From NCBI GenBank assembly GCA_949130495.1, contig OX422208.1:641164023-641228022 (forward strand): a stretch of DNA of 64,000 nt, written 5' to 3'. Source of the stretch: Sambucus nigra. Lineage: Eukaryota > Streptophyta > Magnoliopsida > Dipsacales > Adoxaceae. The notes beneath the pieces are model-generated. The model saw nothing but the letters and a program-made list of their open reading frames with translations. It did not search any database and was not told the DNA's origin. This document shows, one piece after another, positions 48,933 through 61,290 of the stretch. The stretch's first letter is position 1. Each line of letters opens with the position of its first letter. A program made the position numbers and the translations under genes.

Positions 48933-49907
48933 GTAGATGGAAAAATTCTACTAATCATGGTTCAACACTGATTAGTCGAACCAAACAAGTGAATCACGCA
49001 CACAGACAAGAATAATATATATGTGGTTCGTCAATGTACCTATGTTCACATAAGTTTTCTCTTTACTATTAACGAAAGCTCAATTCTTGTGATTACATTC
49101 CCCTTTTCGTTGGGGGGTAGGTTTAGATTTATAAAAAAATATATATCTGAGTCATATGGAACTCTTGATTCTCGTAGGTTGTTTAGTTCCAATAGTCCTT
49201 ACCTTCATAAACAAGATATCTTGACTAAATCGATGGGGAACGTGCCCTCCTCTCACGTGTGATCAGATTATTTTCCTTATACATAATAGCAATCAAAACA
49301 TAAATAAATTACATTTTAAATTATGAGAGCGCAAGATAATTTTTGTTTATTAATGGAGGTTGAGGTTCTAACTTGAATCTCCACTATGATCTCCTAGTTC
49401 TTCCCAAAATCCCTCCTTAGTTCTCTCAAAGCTCCTCTACTATTAGAGTTTGCGATTTATGTTTAAGTAATTAGTTTATTGAGCATTAATACTCTTAATA
49501 AACTCTTAATCCCGTTGGTCCATAAGAAAATTAATTTTGGACCTCTATATAAGCCCAAAATTCTATCCATACTGACTAAAAAATTAGCACAAAGGTATAT
49601 CTACATTTGGGGCCCAACCCAGCACACTAAAAATACAATTTCGGAACTCTGTACCATCCTATAGTCCAGTCCAAACTGATAATACCTCACAACGTAAAAT
49701 AATATACATGTCGTAATTATTTTACGAGGCAACCAAATAATTAATTCCCCCAATTAATAAATTTATAACATGCAGTCTAGATATCAAATAACACGAAATT
49801 TTAAATGTCACATTAATTACGCACATAATATTACAATCTCACCCAAGCAATAATCATTTATTCACAATTAGTAATAAATATTATTAAATAATATACTGGG
49901 TATTACA
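48933..49907 (-). repeat. Probable 5' LTR of Gypsy element E
   Basis: It ends (minus strand) ...CATCTACA before the primer site. I place the start at TAATACCCAG/TGTAATACCC near 49907, a choice by motif only since the second LTR is absent. A TATA box (minus CTTATATAGAGG) lies near 49542-49553. Short open frames here (49023-49262, 49479-49664) have no homology. Confidence 0.45.
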
Positions 49908-52031
49908 AAGACCACATTAATAGTATGTAGATGCTATAATATTAAAATCAATCAAAATATTACGATATTTTTCTCAATGTCTTGGGGATGGTCTAGAATT
50001 TTATTACTTTTTTATTCAAGGACCAACATGCACAGCATGTACAAAAACCATTTTATCATATGGAATTAAAGGTAATCTAATTCTTGGCGAGTTATCATGG
50101 TTATCTCAAATAAATTACAAATAGACTACTTGATACATTCGTATATACAAGTGATGCTATACATAAATTAAAAAAAATCACTCAAATTTTGTTATCATTT
50201 AATATTTAAGTATTATATTTTTTGGATATATGATGCAACACTAATCCATTCAAGGTTTTTTTAATTTACTATAACATATACAATAACCTGTTGTAATGTA
50301 TTTCTTATATATTTAGTCATAAATAATTTGTTTTTATTAAATCACAAATTATGTTTAAGATATTGACTTATTAACTGGATATAAAAAAATCGAAATACTG
50401 CGATCTTACTACGAGCATTTTGCCACGAGTACCTATATGGTGCATCTCACACATATATAGAGCATCTCACACATATATAGCATCAAATTTTAATCATATT
50501 TGATGCAACATTGTTTGTGATAAATTTAAAATGAAACTAAATAAGCACCAAATTGGGTTATTTGATGAAAAGTGCTTCGACATTTTCTTAATTAACATTT
50601 AAATCAAGTTTTTTTTGTTCGAAAAGTCTTTCGCCGCTAAACTCACATTCACTCTTTTTTTTTCCTATCCCAAACTCTTAAAAAAAGGTCAAAAAATTAG
50701 ACAATGGACTTTTTGGAACATTGTGAAGTATGTGCAAAACGTACTTAATTACTAGGGACTAAACATTAATTGTCGGCATTAAATTTTGCAAGTTAACATT
50801 CTTTTAGTAAATATTTTGGTGTTTGCTTGTTTAGGATTTTATGTTATATTTATTTGTAATTTAATATCATTTTTAAACAATAAATACTGAAACAATTGTC
50901 ATGTTTATAAACATAACAACGGACACAAAAGTATATATACATATGTATAATTATCGTTTTTTGTTACTTATGATTTATGGTCATTTACTCTTTAGGGTAC
51001 ATTTGTTTACAATATTTGGTACTTGGGGTACGCTAGTTTTCATTATTGTTACATGGTATTATTTTAGCGGTTTATCTAACGAACGTGTAACAGCTACATT
51101 CTTTTTCGTCAACTATCGAAATAACCTCTCGTCATGGGAAAGGAGTTGAGTAACTGTTAGAAAAACTTTCAGTGATGCTTCTCTTTCCTTCTGTTTTGTG
51201 TCAAATATACATTTATGTCCACATAATTAGAATTCACTTTTTTTCGTTGTTCATGTTGGAGGTTGTCATGGCCGGTTTTCATGGCGGAGATTTTTCATCC
51301 CCGGAGGTTTGTTTTCCTTTTTTCATGGATTTTTCTTGAGTTTTCATTTTGTTGGCCGAGATTCGATTTGGAAATTAGGCATTCATTTTTTTGAAAATAT
51401 ATTTTTTGGGTAGAAATTATTTTCTTTAATAAAAAATGTTTTTTTAGAAATTATTTTTTTTTGTATTGAAAACAATTTTATTTTTATCGAGTGAAAATTG
51501 TTTAAAAACAATTTTATTAAGTGAAAAACGTTTCTGGAAATAATTTTTTGGGTGTTTTTTTTTCTTTCGTTGAAAATCATTTTTTGGGGGGAAAACATTT
51601 TTTTTCCTGAAAATAATATTTTAAACTAAAATTGCTTTTATTTTCATATTTGTTTTGCTGGATATTATTTATAATGTAAGTCAAAATTATTTTTTGGGTG
51701 GAAAGCAAATTTTTTGGTATTGAAAATCATTTTGTTGGCTGTAATTTTTTTTCTTCTGAAAATCAATTTTAGTTAAATATTTTTTTGACTGGAAATTATT
51801 TTTTTTGAAGATATAATTTTTTTAATTAAAATCAAAATTTTAAATATTTTTTTCGCTGGAAATTTTTTTTGGGGAGATATATTTTTTTTAATTGAAATCA
51901 GTTTTATTTTAATAATGTTTTGGCTGTAATTTTTTTTTGGGAAATATATTTATTTGGCTAAATATAGTTTATATATTTTTAACTCTTTATGGAAATACAA
52001 TATATATATATTTTTAACTGTTTATATATAT
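49908..52031. other. A+T-rich intergenic DNA, with degenerate T-rich repeats
   Basis: No gene seen. A doubled phrase TCTCACACATATATAG occurs at 50445 and 50466. From about 51380 to 51990 runs a loose tandem of 40-60-base units of the type GAAAATCATTTTTTGGG / GGAAATTATTTTTTTTG, too diverged to give a clear period. Confidence 0.5.
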
Positions 52032-52456
52032 CAAGGTTCTAAAAAACGCGAGGGGTGATTGAGGCGTGGAGGCCAAGCCTTAAGCCTTAGAAGCCTAGGC
52101 GGGTCTTAGGCGTGAAAAGGCGTTTAGGCAGTTTTTAATATATTTTAATATTTTTTTACTATGGCAAGGTTATTAAAAATACTAAAATGGTACATACCTT
52201 AAAAATATGTCTAAATATTTGTAAATTAAAATACTATTTTTTTTAAATACAAAAAAAAAATTACGTTTTTTCACGCCTTACTTCTAAAAAAACTCATGTT
52301 TTTCACGCCTTACCACAAAAAATGCGTGTTTTTTCATGCCTTACCCAAAAAAACGTTGACTATCGTTGACCACGCCTAGGGCCAAAACTTGGCGTATCTA
52401 AAAATCCTCGCGCCTAGGTGCGCCTTGGCACCCCCTAGGCGTTTTTTATAACATTG
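52032..52456. mobile_element. MITE-like element with GCGTTTTTTA-type inverted ends
   Basis: Ends CAAGGTTCTAAAAAACGC and GCGTTTTTTATAACATTG are inverted repeats with three mismatches. Inside, GCCTAGGCG and ACGCCTTAC motifs recur in both orientations (52060-52130 and 52270-52440). Flanks are ATATATAT on both sides, which would fit an 8-base (hAT-like) duplication but is uninformative because it is simple sequence. Confidence 0.6.
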
Positions 52457-52474
52457 ATATATATATATATATAA

Positions 52475-52639
52475 ATGTTCTTCTGCGGATCAGTCCGCAT
52501 TTTAAGAGTGCAGACCGGATATGTGTCACTTGGCAGTGAGCCCAGAAAAGAGAGAGAGAGAGAGAGAGGCACTCTTAAAATGCCAGGTGAGACATATTCG
52601 GTCCGAATTTTTAAAATACGGACTGATCCGCACAAAAGT

Positions 52640-52644
<5 letters not shown>
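52475..52644. mobile_element. Foldback MITE, family M1, copy 1
   Basis: The left arm (TGCGGATCAGTCCGCATTTT, then AAGAGTGCAGACCGG and ATGTGTCACTTGGCA) and the right arm (complement, ending CGGACTGATCCGCACAAAAG) pair over about 65 bases with mismatches. A (GA)n run sits in the loop. It lies in the middle of a (TA)n tract. A second copy is at 61861-62046. Confidence 0.75.

Positions 52645-52700
<56 letters not shown>
52645..52700. repeat. (TA)n(TG)n microsatellite
   Basis: A simple run of TA followed by TG dinucleotides. Open frames through it are artefacts. Confidence 0.95.
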
Positions 52701-52703
<3 letters not shown>

Positions 52704-54490
52704 AAATTGTTGATTGAGATGAAGGGACAGGGGTAAATAAGTCATTTGAGAATTGAGTGATTGTTGACTAAAGATAGTTTAATAACTTTCGTTAAACTAA
52801 CATCCATGTAATAATAATGAAAATTAGCATACCTCAAACACCAAATATTATAAACAGACGTAATCCAAACAGTAAATGATCCTATAATTTAATTGTATTG
52901 TTACTAACTATTTTATATACGATTAAGTATTCTAATTTCTCAACAATGCTATGAATGATTAAATGCACATAGTAAAAAAAAAATTGTCTTGAACACAGAC
53001 ATCCAAAACAAAAAACAGTACCAAACCAATACACCAGGATTTAACACATAACAGAAAATCCCTCCAAAATAATGCACATAGTAAACAACTATTACGAAAC
53101 AATGATATCAAATGACTTCTTTAAATAATTTAGAATCTAATTTAAATTGTAGGGGGGCCATATGCCGCTTGACATAGTAGGCAACATGCATGAAAAAGAT
53201 CACCCTCTGTTTTTTTTAATTAAGGACCTGTTTAGTTTGTAATTATAATTTTATTTTCTGTGTTTAAATATAATTTTGATAAAAATTTACGTTTAGCAAC
53301 CTGTTTTTAAATACTAAATTATAATATTTATGTGTTATAATTAAGTCTTTTAGAAAACAGGAAAAAATGTGTTTTTTAATTTCTATTTTTTATTTTTCAA
53401 CTCTGAATTATTGATTCTTAACATTTTAATGCATTTATACCTTAATAGATAATATACATACATAATACATTAATATGTGTTTAATTTACTTACGGATCAA
53501 ATATCACAAAGTTTCTCTAATATTTTTTAATACACATTTAGTCCAATTCTTTTTATTTTGCTTCAAAAGTCCCTCAAACTCCTATTTAAAAAATATTATC
53601 TTATTTTTTGAAGTTCGCGCTAACGTCAAGTTGAGGGAATTTTTTAAACAAATAAAAAAGCTTGGAGTAAATATATATTAAAAAATGTTCGAGTGACTAT
53701 TTAGTATACGCCTCATTGCTTACCTCATAAAAAGTTATTGCATGTTTATTTATTTTTAATCTATTCACATTTATAAAAGGAACAGGGAGTAGGGATCCTT
53801 ATTTCATTATAATATGCACTTTAAAACTTTCTGGACAATATATTGAAACAATTTGTTTATGTAAAATATATTTATTTATATGATGTAGATACTTTATAAA
53901 GCAAAAGCTGGTATTTGTTAAATATAGAGTATTATTACATGTTGAGTAACCTTCACTTTGTAAGAAGTTTCTACAAAATACACGCGAGAAACTGATATCT
54001 CTTACTTAATGATTTAGAAAGGGGTTGAATTAGGAGAAGATGACACCACTCACGTAAGATTCCAAGTCAACTCTTCAAATATCAGGACAGTTGGCTCTGG
54101 GCAATATATACCAACCCACCCTCACGATATGAATGCTTTTATGGTCACGTGTCACGCGGAATTAAGAACAGTGGCTAAGCTTGCCTGATTTACCAGAAGA
54201 ATAATGCTTTTGCAACCGGGTGAAAGCACCGGATTAATCCACGGCTGAGGTGTCTGCCTCGTAGGGATGAGGTTTTTTTTTTTGGATTGTTACATTTGTC
54301 AATTATTTTACCTTTTTTTTTTAAAAGACAATTTTTTTAAATTATATTCTAAAAATGTTTTTTTCCGTTATAAACTCTTTTTATTGTTAAAACTATTTTT
54401 TCAGAATAACTTTTTTGACATCACGTATATTTTTTGACAAAATAATATGTTAAAATATACATCACATATGACAAAAAATATATGACCAAA
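52701..54490. other. A+T-rich intergenic DNA
   Basis: No gene recognised. 54050-54280 is less A+T-rich, with a CACGTG box (GGTCACGTGTCACGCGG, about 54143) and a stretch ending in a T run. It could be a SINE or a promoter fragment, but I see no clear A/B box or tail to support that. Confidence 0.4.
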
Positions 54491-54499
54491 TTATACGTC

Positions 54500-55330
54500 A
54501 AAATATACATCAGCGATTGGTTATCGTCGCTATCGCGGATTCCCATCATTTAATGAATGTGAGTTTGCGCCAGCGGCATTAACAACATAAGATTTAAAAA
54601 AAAAAAATTAGTGCCGTTTTTTATCACAATTGGTTAGTGTCGCTGGCGCGGACTCACATCTCTTAATGAATGTGGGTCCGCGTCAGCGGCACTAATCAAT
54701 TGCGATAAAAAGTGATACTAAAAAAATATTTTTTTAACAACTTATGATTTTTTTTTAAATATATTTTTTTAGTGCTTTTTTTTATCCCAATTGATTAGTG
54801 TCGCTGATGCGGACCCACATCTCTTAATGAATGTGGGTCCGCGCCAGCGGCACTAATCAATTGCAGTAAAAAGCGGCACTAATTTTTTTTTTTTTTAACA
54901 ACTTAGATTTTTGATTTTTTTTAGTGTCTCTTTTTATCGCAATTGGTTAGTGTCCCTGGCGCGGACCCACATCTCTTAATGAATGTGGGTCCGTGCCAGC
55001 GGCACTAACCAATTGCAGTAAAAAACGATACTAAAAAAATATTTTTTTTAACAACTTATGATTTTTTTTAAAAAAATTTTACTGCCGCTTTTTATCGCAA
55101 TTGGTTTGTGTCGCTGGTGCGGATCCACTTCAGTGAAAAAAAGAGTTTTTAACAAAAAATCATTTTTAAAAGAATAAAAATAGTTTTTCAAAAAAAAAAT
55201 AATAAAATAAAAAATTGTATTAAAATACAAAATGGTCAGCGATCGATTATTATCGTTAGCGCAGCTCCGCATCATTTAATGGATGTGAGTTCGTGCCAGC
55301 GACATTAACAATTATTAAAACTTTTTTTTA
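54500..55330. repeat. Tandem array of long palindromic (foldback) units
   Basis: About five units of 130-170 bases. Each is built from AGTGCCGCTTTTTATCGC, AATTGATTAGTGTCGCTGG, CGCGGACCCACATCTCTTAA, then ATGAATGTGGGTCCGCGCC and the complementary return AGCGGCACTAATCAATTGCG. Arms of roughly 55 bases pair almost perfectly in the units at 54610-54725, 54770-54885 and 54915-55035. The outer units (54500-54595 and 55082-55310) are more decayed. A+T-rich linkers with AACAACTTATGATTTTTT separate them. Confidence 0.8.
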
Positions 55331-55753
55331 TTTTGATAAAAACTGTTTTTTTGTTTTTTATTTTTCGGCCGAACTTTTTTTTTGGCTAAAAACTGTAGTT
55401 TTGTGTGTTAAACAAGTTTAAAAAATGTGTTTTGCTAAAAAAAAATCATTATTTTTTTTTTTGTTTTCGTTAAAGATGTTTTTTTTTAAGCATTCCTCAT
55501 TTTTTTTTGTAGATAATAGCAACATAATATATTTGGGTTTGGGTTTTCCTTTGGCTTTGGCTTATTGTGTAAGGGTGATTGCGCTACCACATCAACCGAT
55601 GGGGAAATTCGGTGCATTCAAGAATTATACCACAATATATAAGACGCAGATTTATAACACAGAATATATATATATATACCATATGAGTTGGATGAACTAT
55701 CAATGTTATGGCGTCCGTGATTTCAGGATTGATAAAAGGATATATGTCATGCC
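55331..55753. other. Intergenic DNA before the solo LTR
   Basis: T-rich. An open frame at 55425-55778 arises from T-runs and has no homology. It carries the left target-duplication bases ATGCC at 55749-55753. Confidence 0.4.
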
Positions 55754-56687
55754 TGTTGGAGAATTTTCAAATAAGTGAGTAAGAGCTTTGGGAGTAAAAG
55801 CTTAAAAGCTTGTCCCACATTAAAAGTGTGTGGAGAAAAGTGAAAAGCTAACCCAATATAAAAAGGAGAATGTCCCACATTGAAAAATGAGTAAAGTTAA
55901 GTGATATCCACTACGCTATAAAAGGAGTGGGCAACCTTTGAGTCCCACATTGAAAAAATATTAAGAAAGTGTGCACTTAATAAGTAGAAATGGAAGATGA
56001 AGAGTTACTTCGTCTAGCATTTAAGAGGCTATTCAAGAGACCTCCAATACGGTGCAAAGCACCGTACGCACGCGCGGGCGTACGGGCAGTGGGATGTAGA
56101 GGCGCTAGTGGTGCACTTTGCACTTCCGCAGTGGTAGAGGGTTGCCGGGATTCGTCCGGTTCGAGCGCGGTTACTTTTTTATGGCTCCGTGTAAAACTGT
56201 TTCGGTATTACTGTACCTGTTCAGAAATAGTTTAAGACTGTTGGTAATTAACAGTCATACCATTTCGGAATTAAGTAAAGACTGTTAAAACTTAACAGCC
56301 ATGACCCCTGAGATGCAGCCTTTCATTTCCTATAAATAAAGGCATCATATTTCGAAATTGCACATAATTAAGATTAACCCAGTTTTGTGCACATAAACAG
56401 AATAAGAACTTGATTGAACGTTCTTCGTTGCTGCATCCAAAGGCTGTCTTCAAATATACAAGTTGCAGACAGTGCAAGTTGCGTCATTGTATCTTGACTA
56501 TGGATTTGCGAATTATCGTTTGTATACCGAAGTTATTCGTGTGGGAAAAATACTGTATTTAGAAAAGTGGCATCGCCCCTTGAAGGTTTTCAGAATCTAT
56601 TTAGAAGTTACATTATTATATTGAAGTTTACATTACTGTGATATATAAAGAGTTTCATTTCTTTATTTGCATACATATTATCTAACA
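55754..56687 (+). repeat. Solo LTR of an unidentified LTR retrotransposon
   Basis: Starts TGTTGGAGAATTTTC and ends ATTATCTAACA, 934 bases. Flanks ATGCC (55749-55753) and ATGTC (56688-56692) form a 5-base target duplication with one C-to-T change. The repeated phrase GTCCCACATT occurs three times (55813, 55873, 55941), typical of the 5' part of such LTRs. A TATA box CTATAAATAAAGG lies at about 56330. No primer site or coding follows, so the interior was lost by LTR-LTR recombination. The open frame at 55990-56235 is inside the LTR and is not a host gene. Confidence 0.75.
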
Positions 56688-56976
56688 ATGTCGTCAATCT
56701 TGCGCCTATCGAAGTAACTTTCTAAATGGTTGGAATTTATGATATGAGTACTGCTAAACTTACTGAATCAAACTTACCGATTCCATGCTCAATGGACACC
56801 TCCTTTATTTCTTTATTTTTTCCTAAACTGTTTACATAAATATATATATATATATATGGGGCCTAAATTCTTTTAGGTAATAATTTGTTTTTTGGGTTAA
56901 AATTTGTTTTATGATTTTTTTAAAGTAGTATTTTTTTCTTCTTTTAAACAAAACATTATATATTTTTTTTCTTGAG
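56688..56976. other. Intergenic DNA between solo LTR and MITE
   Basis: No feature other than a short (TA)n at 56840-56860. Confidence 0.4.
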
Positions 56977-57162
56977 TAATTCTATAGCGACGCACAAATT
57001 CGATTCATTTTGTGCGAGGCATTAACGTGTCGTGTCTATACGGGTTCATTTTTTAGCCCTGGTGGGAGCCACACCGTAGGACCCTCAAAACGTACTAATG
57101 CAGACATGACACGTCAGTGAGTCGCATAAAATGAGTCGAATTTGTGAGTGTGCCTAGAATTA
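56977..57162. mobile_element. Foldback MITE, family M2
   Basis: The left arm TAATTCTATAGCGACGCACA, AATTCGATTCATTTTGTGCG pairs with the right arm (reverse complement of CGCATAAAATGAGTCGAATT and TGTGAGTGTGCCTAGAATTA). Terminal inverted repeats are about 40 bases with a few mismatches and the total is 186 bases. The inner part ACGTGTCGTGTC/GACATGACACGT also pairs. Possible TA or TTA target duplications cannot be settled. Confidence 0.7.
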
Positions 57163-58451
57163 TTTTTTTATGTCATTTTCTTATAACTAACATATCTTTT
57201 TTTATGTAGTAATTTTTTTTGTTGTTGAAATTAGTTTTATATCATATCTAGTGTTGATTGAATTGTGCTACGTAAGGCACGACACGATTTTTTGATAAAT
57301 AATTAAGACGCGACACCACATAAGAGAATATTGGGGGTGTCATGTCGCGACACTGTAGCTGGCGCGGGCCCACATCCATAGGACACTAATCAATCGCGAC
57401 ATGCCACGTTAGTGTGTCATCTTTTTTATATACGAAAAATAGGACTACAAAGGAATTTGTTTTTTAATAGAGAATAATTGGGACAAAAAAATAACCTATT
57501 TTTTTGTTTATATACGAAAAACTGGGACACAAAATGAAAAAAAATCTCAGAGAAAAAACAGAAAAAATAGCGAAAAACTAGATTTAATTTTTTATATCTA
57601 TAAAAATTAGATCTTTAAAAAAATGTACAATTATGTATGTATAGAGATCTAATGCATTGTTTTGGAAAATAAATTAACGGTCAGGATTATATTGGGTATT
57701 GAATCGGTAGGGTTGATTCATGGAGTATATAATATTTATAAATCCTTTAAAATGTTTTGAAATGATAACTTGTTCTCTTTAACGAGGAGTGTAACGTGAT
57801 ATACTCATGTGTATAAAATCATAAATTAGTGAATGAAAATTGTACTTCAAAGTACTCACTTAAAATATGAAATTTGATTGAAGTGTTTTGTTAAAACTCT
57901 TATCACATATAGGAAGAATGTGAAAAATGAGTGTACTATGTTATAACCTATTTTGACATTAAGGGTTAGTGCCCTTTGAGTATCCTAACTACTTGAAGGA
58001 GAGATGACTTGCATGACTCCCAATCCTGCACGTGACTTGCAATTTTTCAGTTTCGTTTTAGTCAGGGTCGATTATGAGATATAGAAGGCCCTATGCAAGA
58101 TTAAAATAGGGCCTCTTTTTATTTACGTTAAATTATTAAAAAATTAGGGTTTTGACAAAATCCTAGTTTTATAAAACGATATATGACTTAATCTCAATTT
58201 TTTAAAATAGTTAGTCATAACACCAATTTCATGCTAATAGTTTTTTATTTGAATGAATTATGCATCGATTTACATGAAATCGATGTTGTTTTTCATGAAA
58301 TAAGCATTAATTTGCATTAGATAGGTGTGAATTTGTATGAGATATGTGTTGTGATGTAACGAATAATTATTTTTAAAAAATGGGATTGACTCTAATATTG
58401 TATTTTTAAACTCGAATTTTATTAAAAAATTATCCAAATATTATTCTCTTG

Positions 58452-58456
<5 letters not shown>
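57163..58456. other. A+T-rich intergenic DNA with a decayed foldback near 57,240-57,425
   Basis: 57240-57425 shows GCACGACACGATTTT, GTCATGTCGCGACACTGTAG, CTGGCGCGGGCCCACATCC and AATCAATCGCGACATGCC. These share the CTGGCGCGG(A/G)CCCACAT core with the hairpin array at 54.5-55.3 kb. The rest holds no gene. Confidence 0.45.

Positions 58457-58546
<90 letters not shown>
58457..58546. repeat. (TA)n(GA)n microsatellite
   Basis: About 40 bases of TA followed by about 45 bases of GA. A similar compound repeat is at 60681-60757. Confidence 0.95.
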
Positions 58547-58550
<4 letters not shown>

Positions 58551-59269
58551 TCAATAATGGGTATTGTGATAATTATAGAAAAAATACCAATAACATAATA
58601 GTAATCAATGAAAGAAATATGATTTTTTGGTATTGAAATGAGAGGTGAAGATTTTCGTGGGATATGATTTCTTTTTTTGTTTTATTTCGAAACCGTTGGA
58701 CATTTGGCTGTTAGATAATTTTTATACATATTTACACATACTTCTTTACATTGATCGACTAAAATAGGTTCTTATCTTTACTTCTTTTTTCTGGAAATTC
58801 ACCCTGCCTCTTAAAAAAAGTACCGAGCATTAATATAGTAAAAGAGCATCTAGAATTTAGGGCTCTATGCAATCCCCTAGGTTGCACTTGCACAGGGTCG
58901 AGCTGGTTTTAGTCCATACAAAAAGGAAGTTTCTCATTTTTTGTTTCACGAGTTACTTGCAATTTTATATTGCTATTATTGCAAGTGAGATTGTTTTATC
59001 ATAGAATACGATTGCAAATCTCGTCTTAAAGACAAAGTGTTCAATACTTGTCTCAATAAAAAATTATGCATTTATTGTCACTGTAAGTTTGTATATGTTA
59101 ATTTCAGATTATTGTTTGTTCATGTATTAATTAATATTTGTGTATTCTATAAAATAATTATAAATCATTTGGATAACAATCTTAAGACGCGATTTACTTT
59201 ACTGTTGTAAAACTCCATAATGAGTTTCTATGTTAATTAATTACAAAAATATTTTTATGACAATTTGTG
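58547..59269. other. Intergenic DNA, no gene seen
   Basis: 58860-58915 contains GGGCTCTATGCAATCCCCTA, similar to GGCCCTATGCAAGATTAAAA at 58090. Both lie near a GTCGA(T/G) motif and may be ends of one old repeat. No coding homology. Confidence 0.35.
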
Positions 59270-59375
59270 TTACAAAAAAAGGAATTTATTCTACATACAT
59301 TCCTATATCATCTCATTTTGAATCCTCTACAAAAAGGAATTTATTCTAGATGCATTCCTATATCAATTCATGGAT
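59270..59375. repeat. Tandem duplication of about 50 bases
   Basis: Two copies of ACAAAAAAAGGAATTTATTC-like sequence (second copy ACAAAAAGGAATTTATTCTA), each followed by a CATTCCTATATCA segment. Confidence 0.7.
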
Positions 59376-59394
59376 TATACCCAATAAAGCTCCA

Positions 59395-60112
59395 AGGATT
59401 TGTCCAAAACATGTAATTGAAATCCTACAATACATGGGTATTATAGCATGCTTAAATAAATCGCAAGATAAACACTTGTATTTGCTGTAGCAGGTCTGAT
59501 TTCGTTTTTGTGTGATGAATATGTCATCCTCCTCTTTCGATCCACACTCCAATGGTAATGACGGTGCAAGAAATGTGTCGAAAGCTCCAAAACATTCTCT
59601 ATTCTTCCTTTCTTGTAGCCTATATTGTTTTTTGTTTGTTTTAAACCTAGCCTCCCCCAATTATTGTCTGGTGTAACACTTAGAAATTCGTAGTCTCCCA
59701 AATGATCGAAACGCCACCATATGGTGCCGGGTTGGTCTAAAATTGCCCTAGGACCCAAACAATACACCAGGATATACTATTCTGACTATTTCGATCCTTT
59801 CAATATAGATTGTGACCTCAAAATCATCATCCGATTCACTCAACAATAATTTTCTATCTCGACCTCAAATAGTCTACTCACGACACCCGGTTGAGATATA
59901 ACACTATTAGGTCACTATCACTCGCTATGACATACAATAATCATTTACTATTCACTTAGTAATTTTATTTAATAAACATTAATCATTTTCTCTCCCGATT
60001 AATATTTTAATCAACAAGTAATTTTTAATTCAATTAAATTATGACACACGTGTAATTTAAAAAATAACCAAATTAAATAAATTTTAAATACTCAGAAATA
60101 CGGAGTGTTACA
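59395..60112 (-). repeat. Possible LTR end or solo LTR (minus strand)
   Basis: The minus strand at 60112 starts TGTAACACTCCGTATTTCTG, a typical start of Gypsy LTRs in plants, followed by A+T-rich sequence with ACACGTGTGTC. I could not find the other end or a target duplication. Open frames at 59358-59767 show no homology. Confidence 0.3.
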
Positions 60113-60676
60113 TACTCATAATTTTATTTGAGATACTCACAATTGAAATTTAATAATCTTTTTGGTATATGAATTTGTTTGGGAGGGACAACAATACGTA
60201 GTATGGCGACGAGGGTGGTGCTACTCAAATTACATAAACACGTTATCCCTCTCTGCTGCAACGAATAGAATAAGTAAGCAAAGCTCTCTTTCTAGGTCTC
60301 TTATATTACCTTTACAAGTTTTCACTATACCCATTTGATGAATATGCCTCCAATATGTCATACCTCGTAGAATTTGAAGGTTGAGAATTTGATTATTTTG
60401 GGAGAAATAGAATTTTTATTGGGAGAATTTAGATTTTTATTTTTTGGAGTCTCGAATGATGAGTTAGAGTGCGCGATTGATCCGAGATGGGTCGAGATAG
60501 TCAAAATGACTACGCAGAAGTTTGATTTGGGTTCTGGAGTATTTTTTACCTAGTTTGACTCGAATTGGAGTAAACGAGTCATTTTAAGTGTGTATTATCA
60601 TTTAAGTTGGGTATTATTAGAAATGGGTTTATTAGGCTTACAAGACAAGCTAATCTCATTTGTGAGAAAAGAGAAA

Positions 60677-60680
<4 letters not shown>

Positions 60681-60757
<77 letters not shown>
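60681..60757. repeat. (TA)n(GA)n microsatellite
   Basis: About 55 bases of TA followed by about 22 of GA. The open frames read through it on both strands are artefacts. Confidence 0.95.
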
Positions 60758-60758
<1 letters not shown>

Positions 60759-61164
60759 AAAGGAGAAGAAGAAGAGGAAGAAGATAAAGAAAAGGGGAGA
60801 AATCTTGGAGCTTTGGATATTTTCGGATCAAACACATGGATTCAAAGAAGATTCAGACTCTACAACATTTAGGCAAGTGATTAAACTTGCTAAATAATTG
60901 TGTGTGTGACTTATCTCATAATTTTTGGTTGGTGATTAGGTTGATTTAAGCTTTTATGGTTAAACCCTAAAATTTAAGGATTAAATCTAGCATTTTAGTG
61001 ATATTTGTGGTTTTGATGATAAAAATTGTGGGAATAATATTTAGGATAGGTCTTTGGTGTTTTAGGGTATTGTTAGAGTGAGATAAAATTTGGGTTTTAG
61101 GGATGTAGAGTTGATCTTACAAATGTAGAGTAAGGTTTTGGGGATGAATCTCGTAGGACTAAAT

Positions 61165-61290
61165 TTGTACAGAACCGGACCAGTTCATTTTTAAGAGGCA
61201 CCAGATCGGTCCGGTCATTAAAAGGGTTTTGTCAAATTTTAAGACTCAGATCGGTTCATTTTTTAGGACCCCCGATCCGGTCCGGTCCCT
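61165..61290. promoter_or_regulatory. Cluster of GATCGGTCCGGT-type motifs
   Basis: Occurrences are AACCGGACCAGTTC, AGATCGGTCCGGTC, AGATCGGTTCATTT and GATCCGGTCCGGTCCC within 125 bases. A very similar cluster lies at 32630-32775. Function unknown. It could be a transcription-factor array in an LTR. Confidence 0.4.

Noticed and set aside
54050..54280. Possible SINE or tRNA-derived element ending in a T run
   Set aside because: No convincing A or B box and no target duplication could be found by eye.
55990..56235. 81-residue frame with G+C-rich Ala/Arg stretch
   Set aside because: Lies inside a solo LTR with target duplications. Probably leader sequence of the lost element.
60590..60897. Frames with Ile-Tyr and Arg-Glu repeats
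   Set aside because: They read through the (TA)n(GA)n microsatellite.
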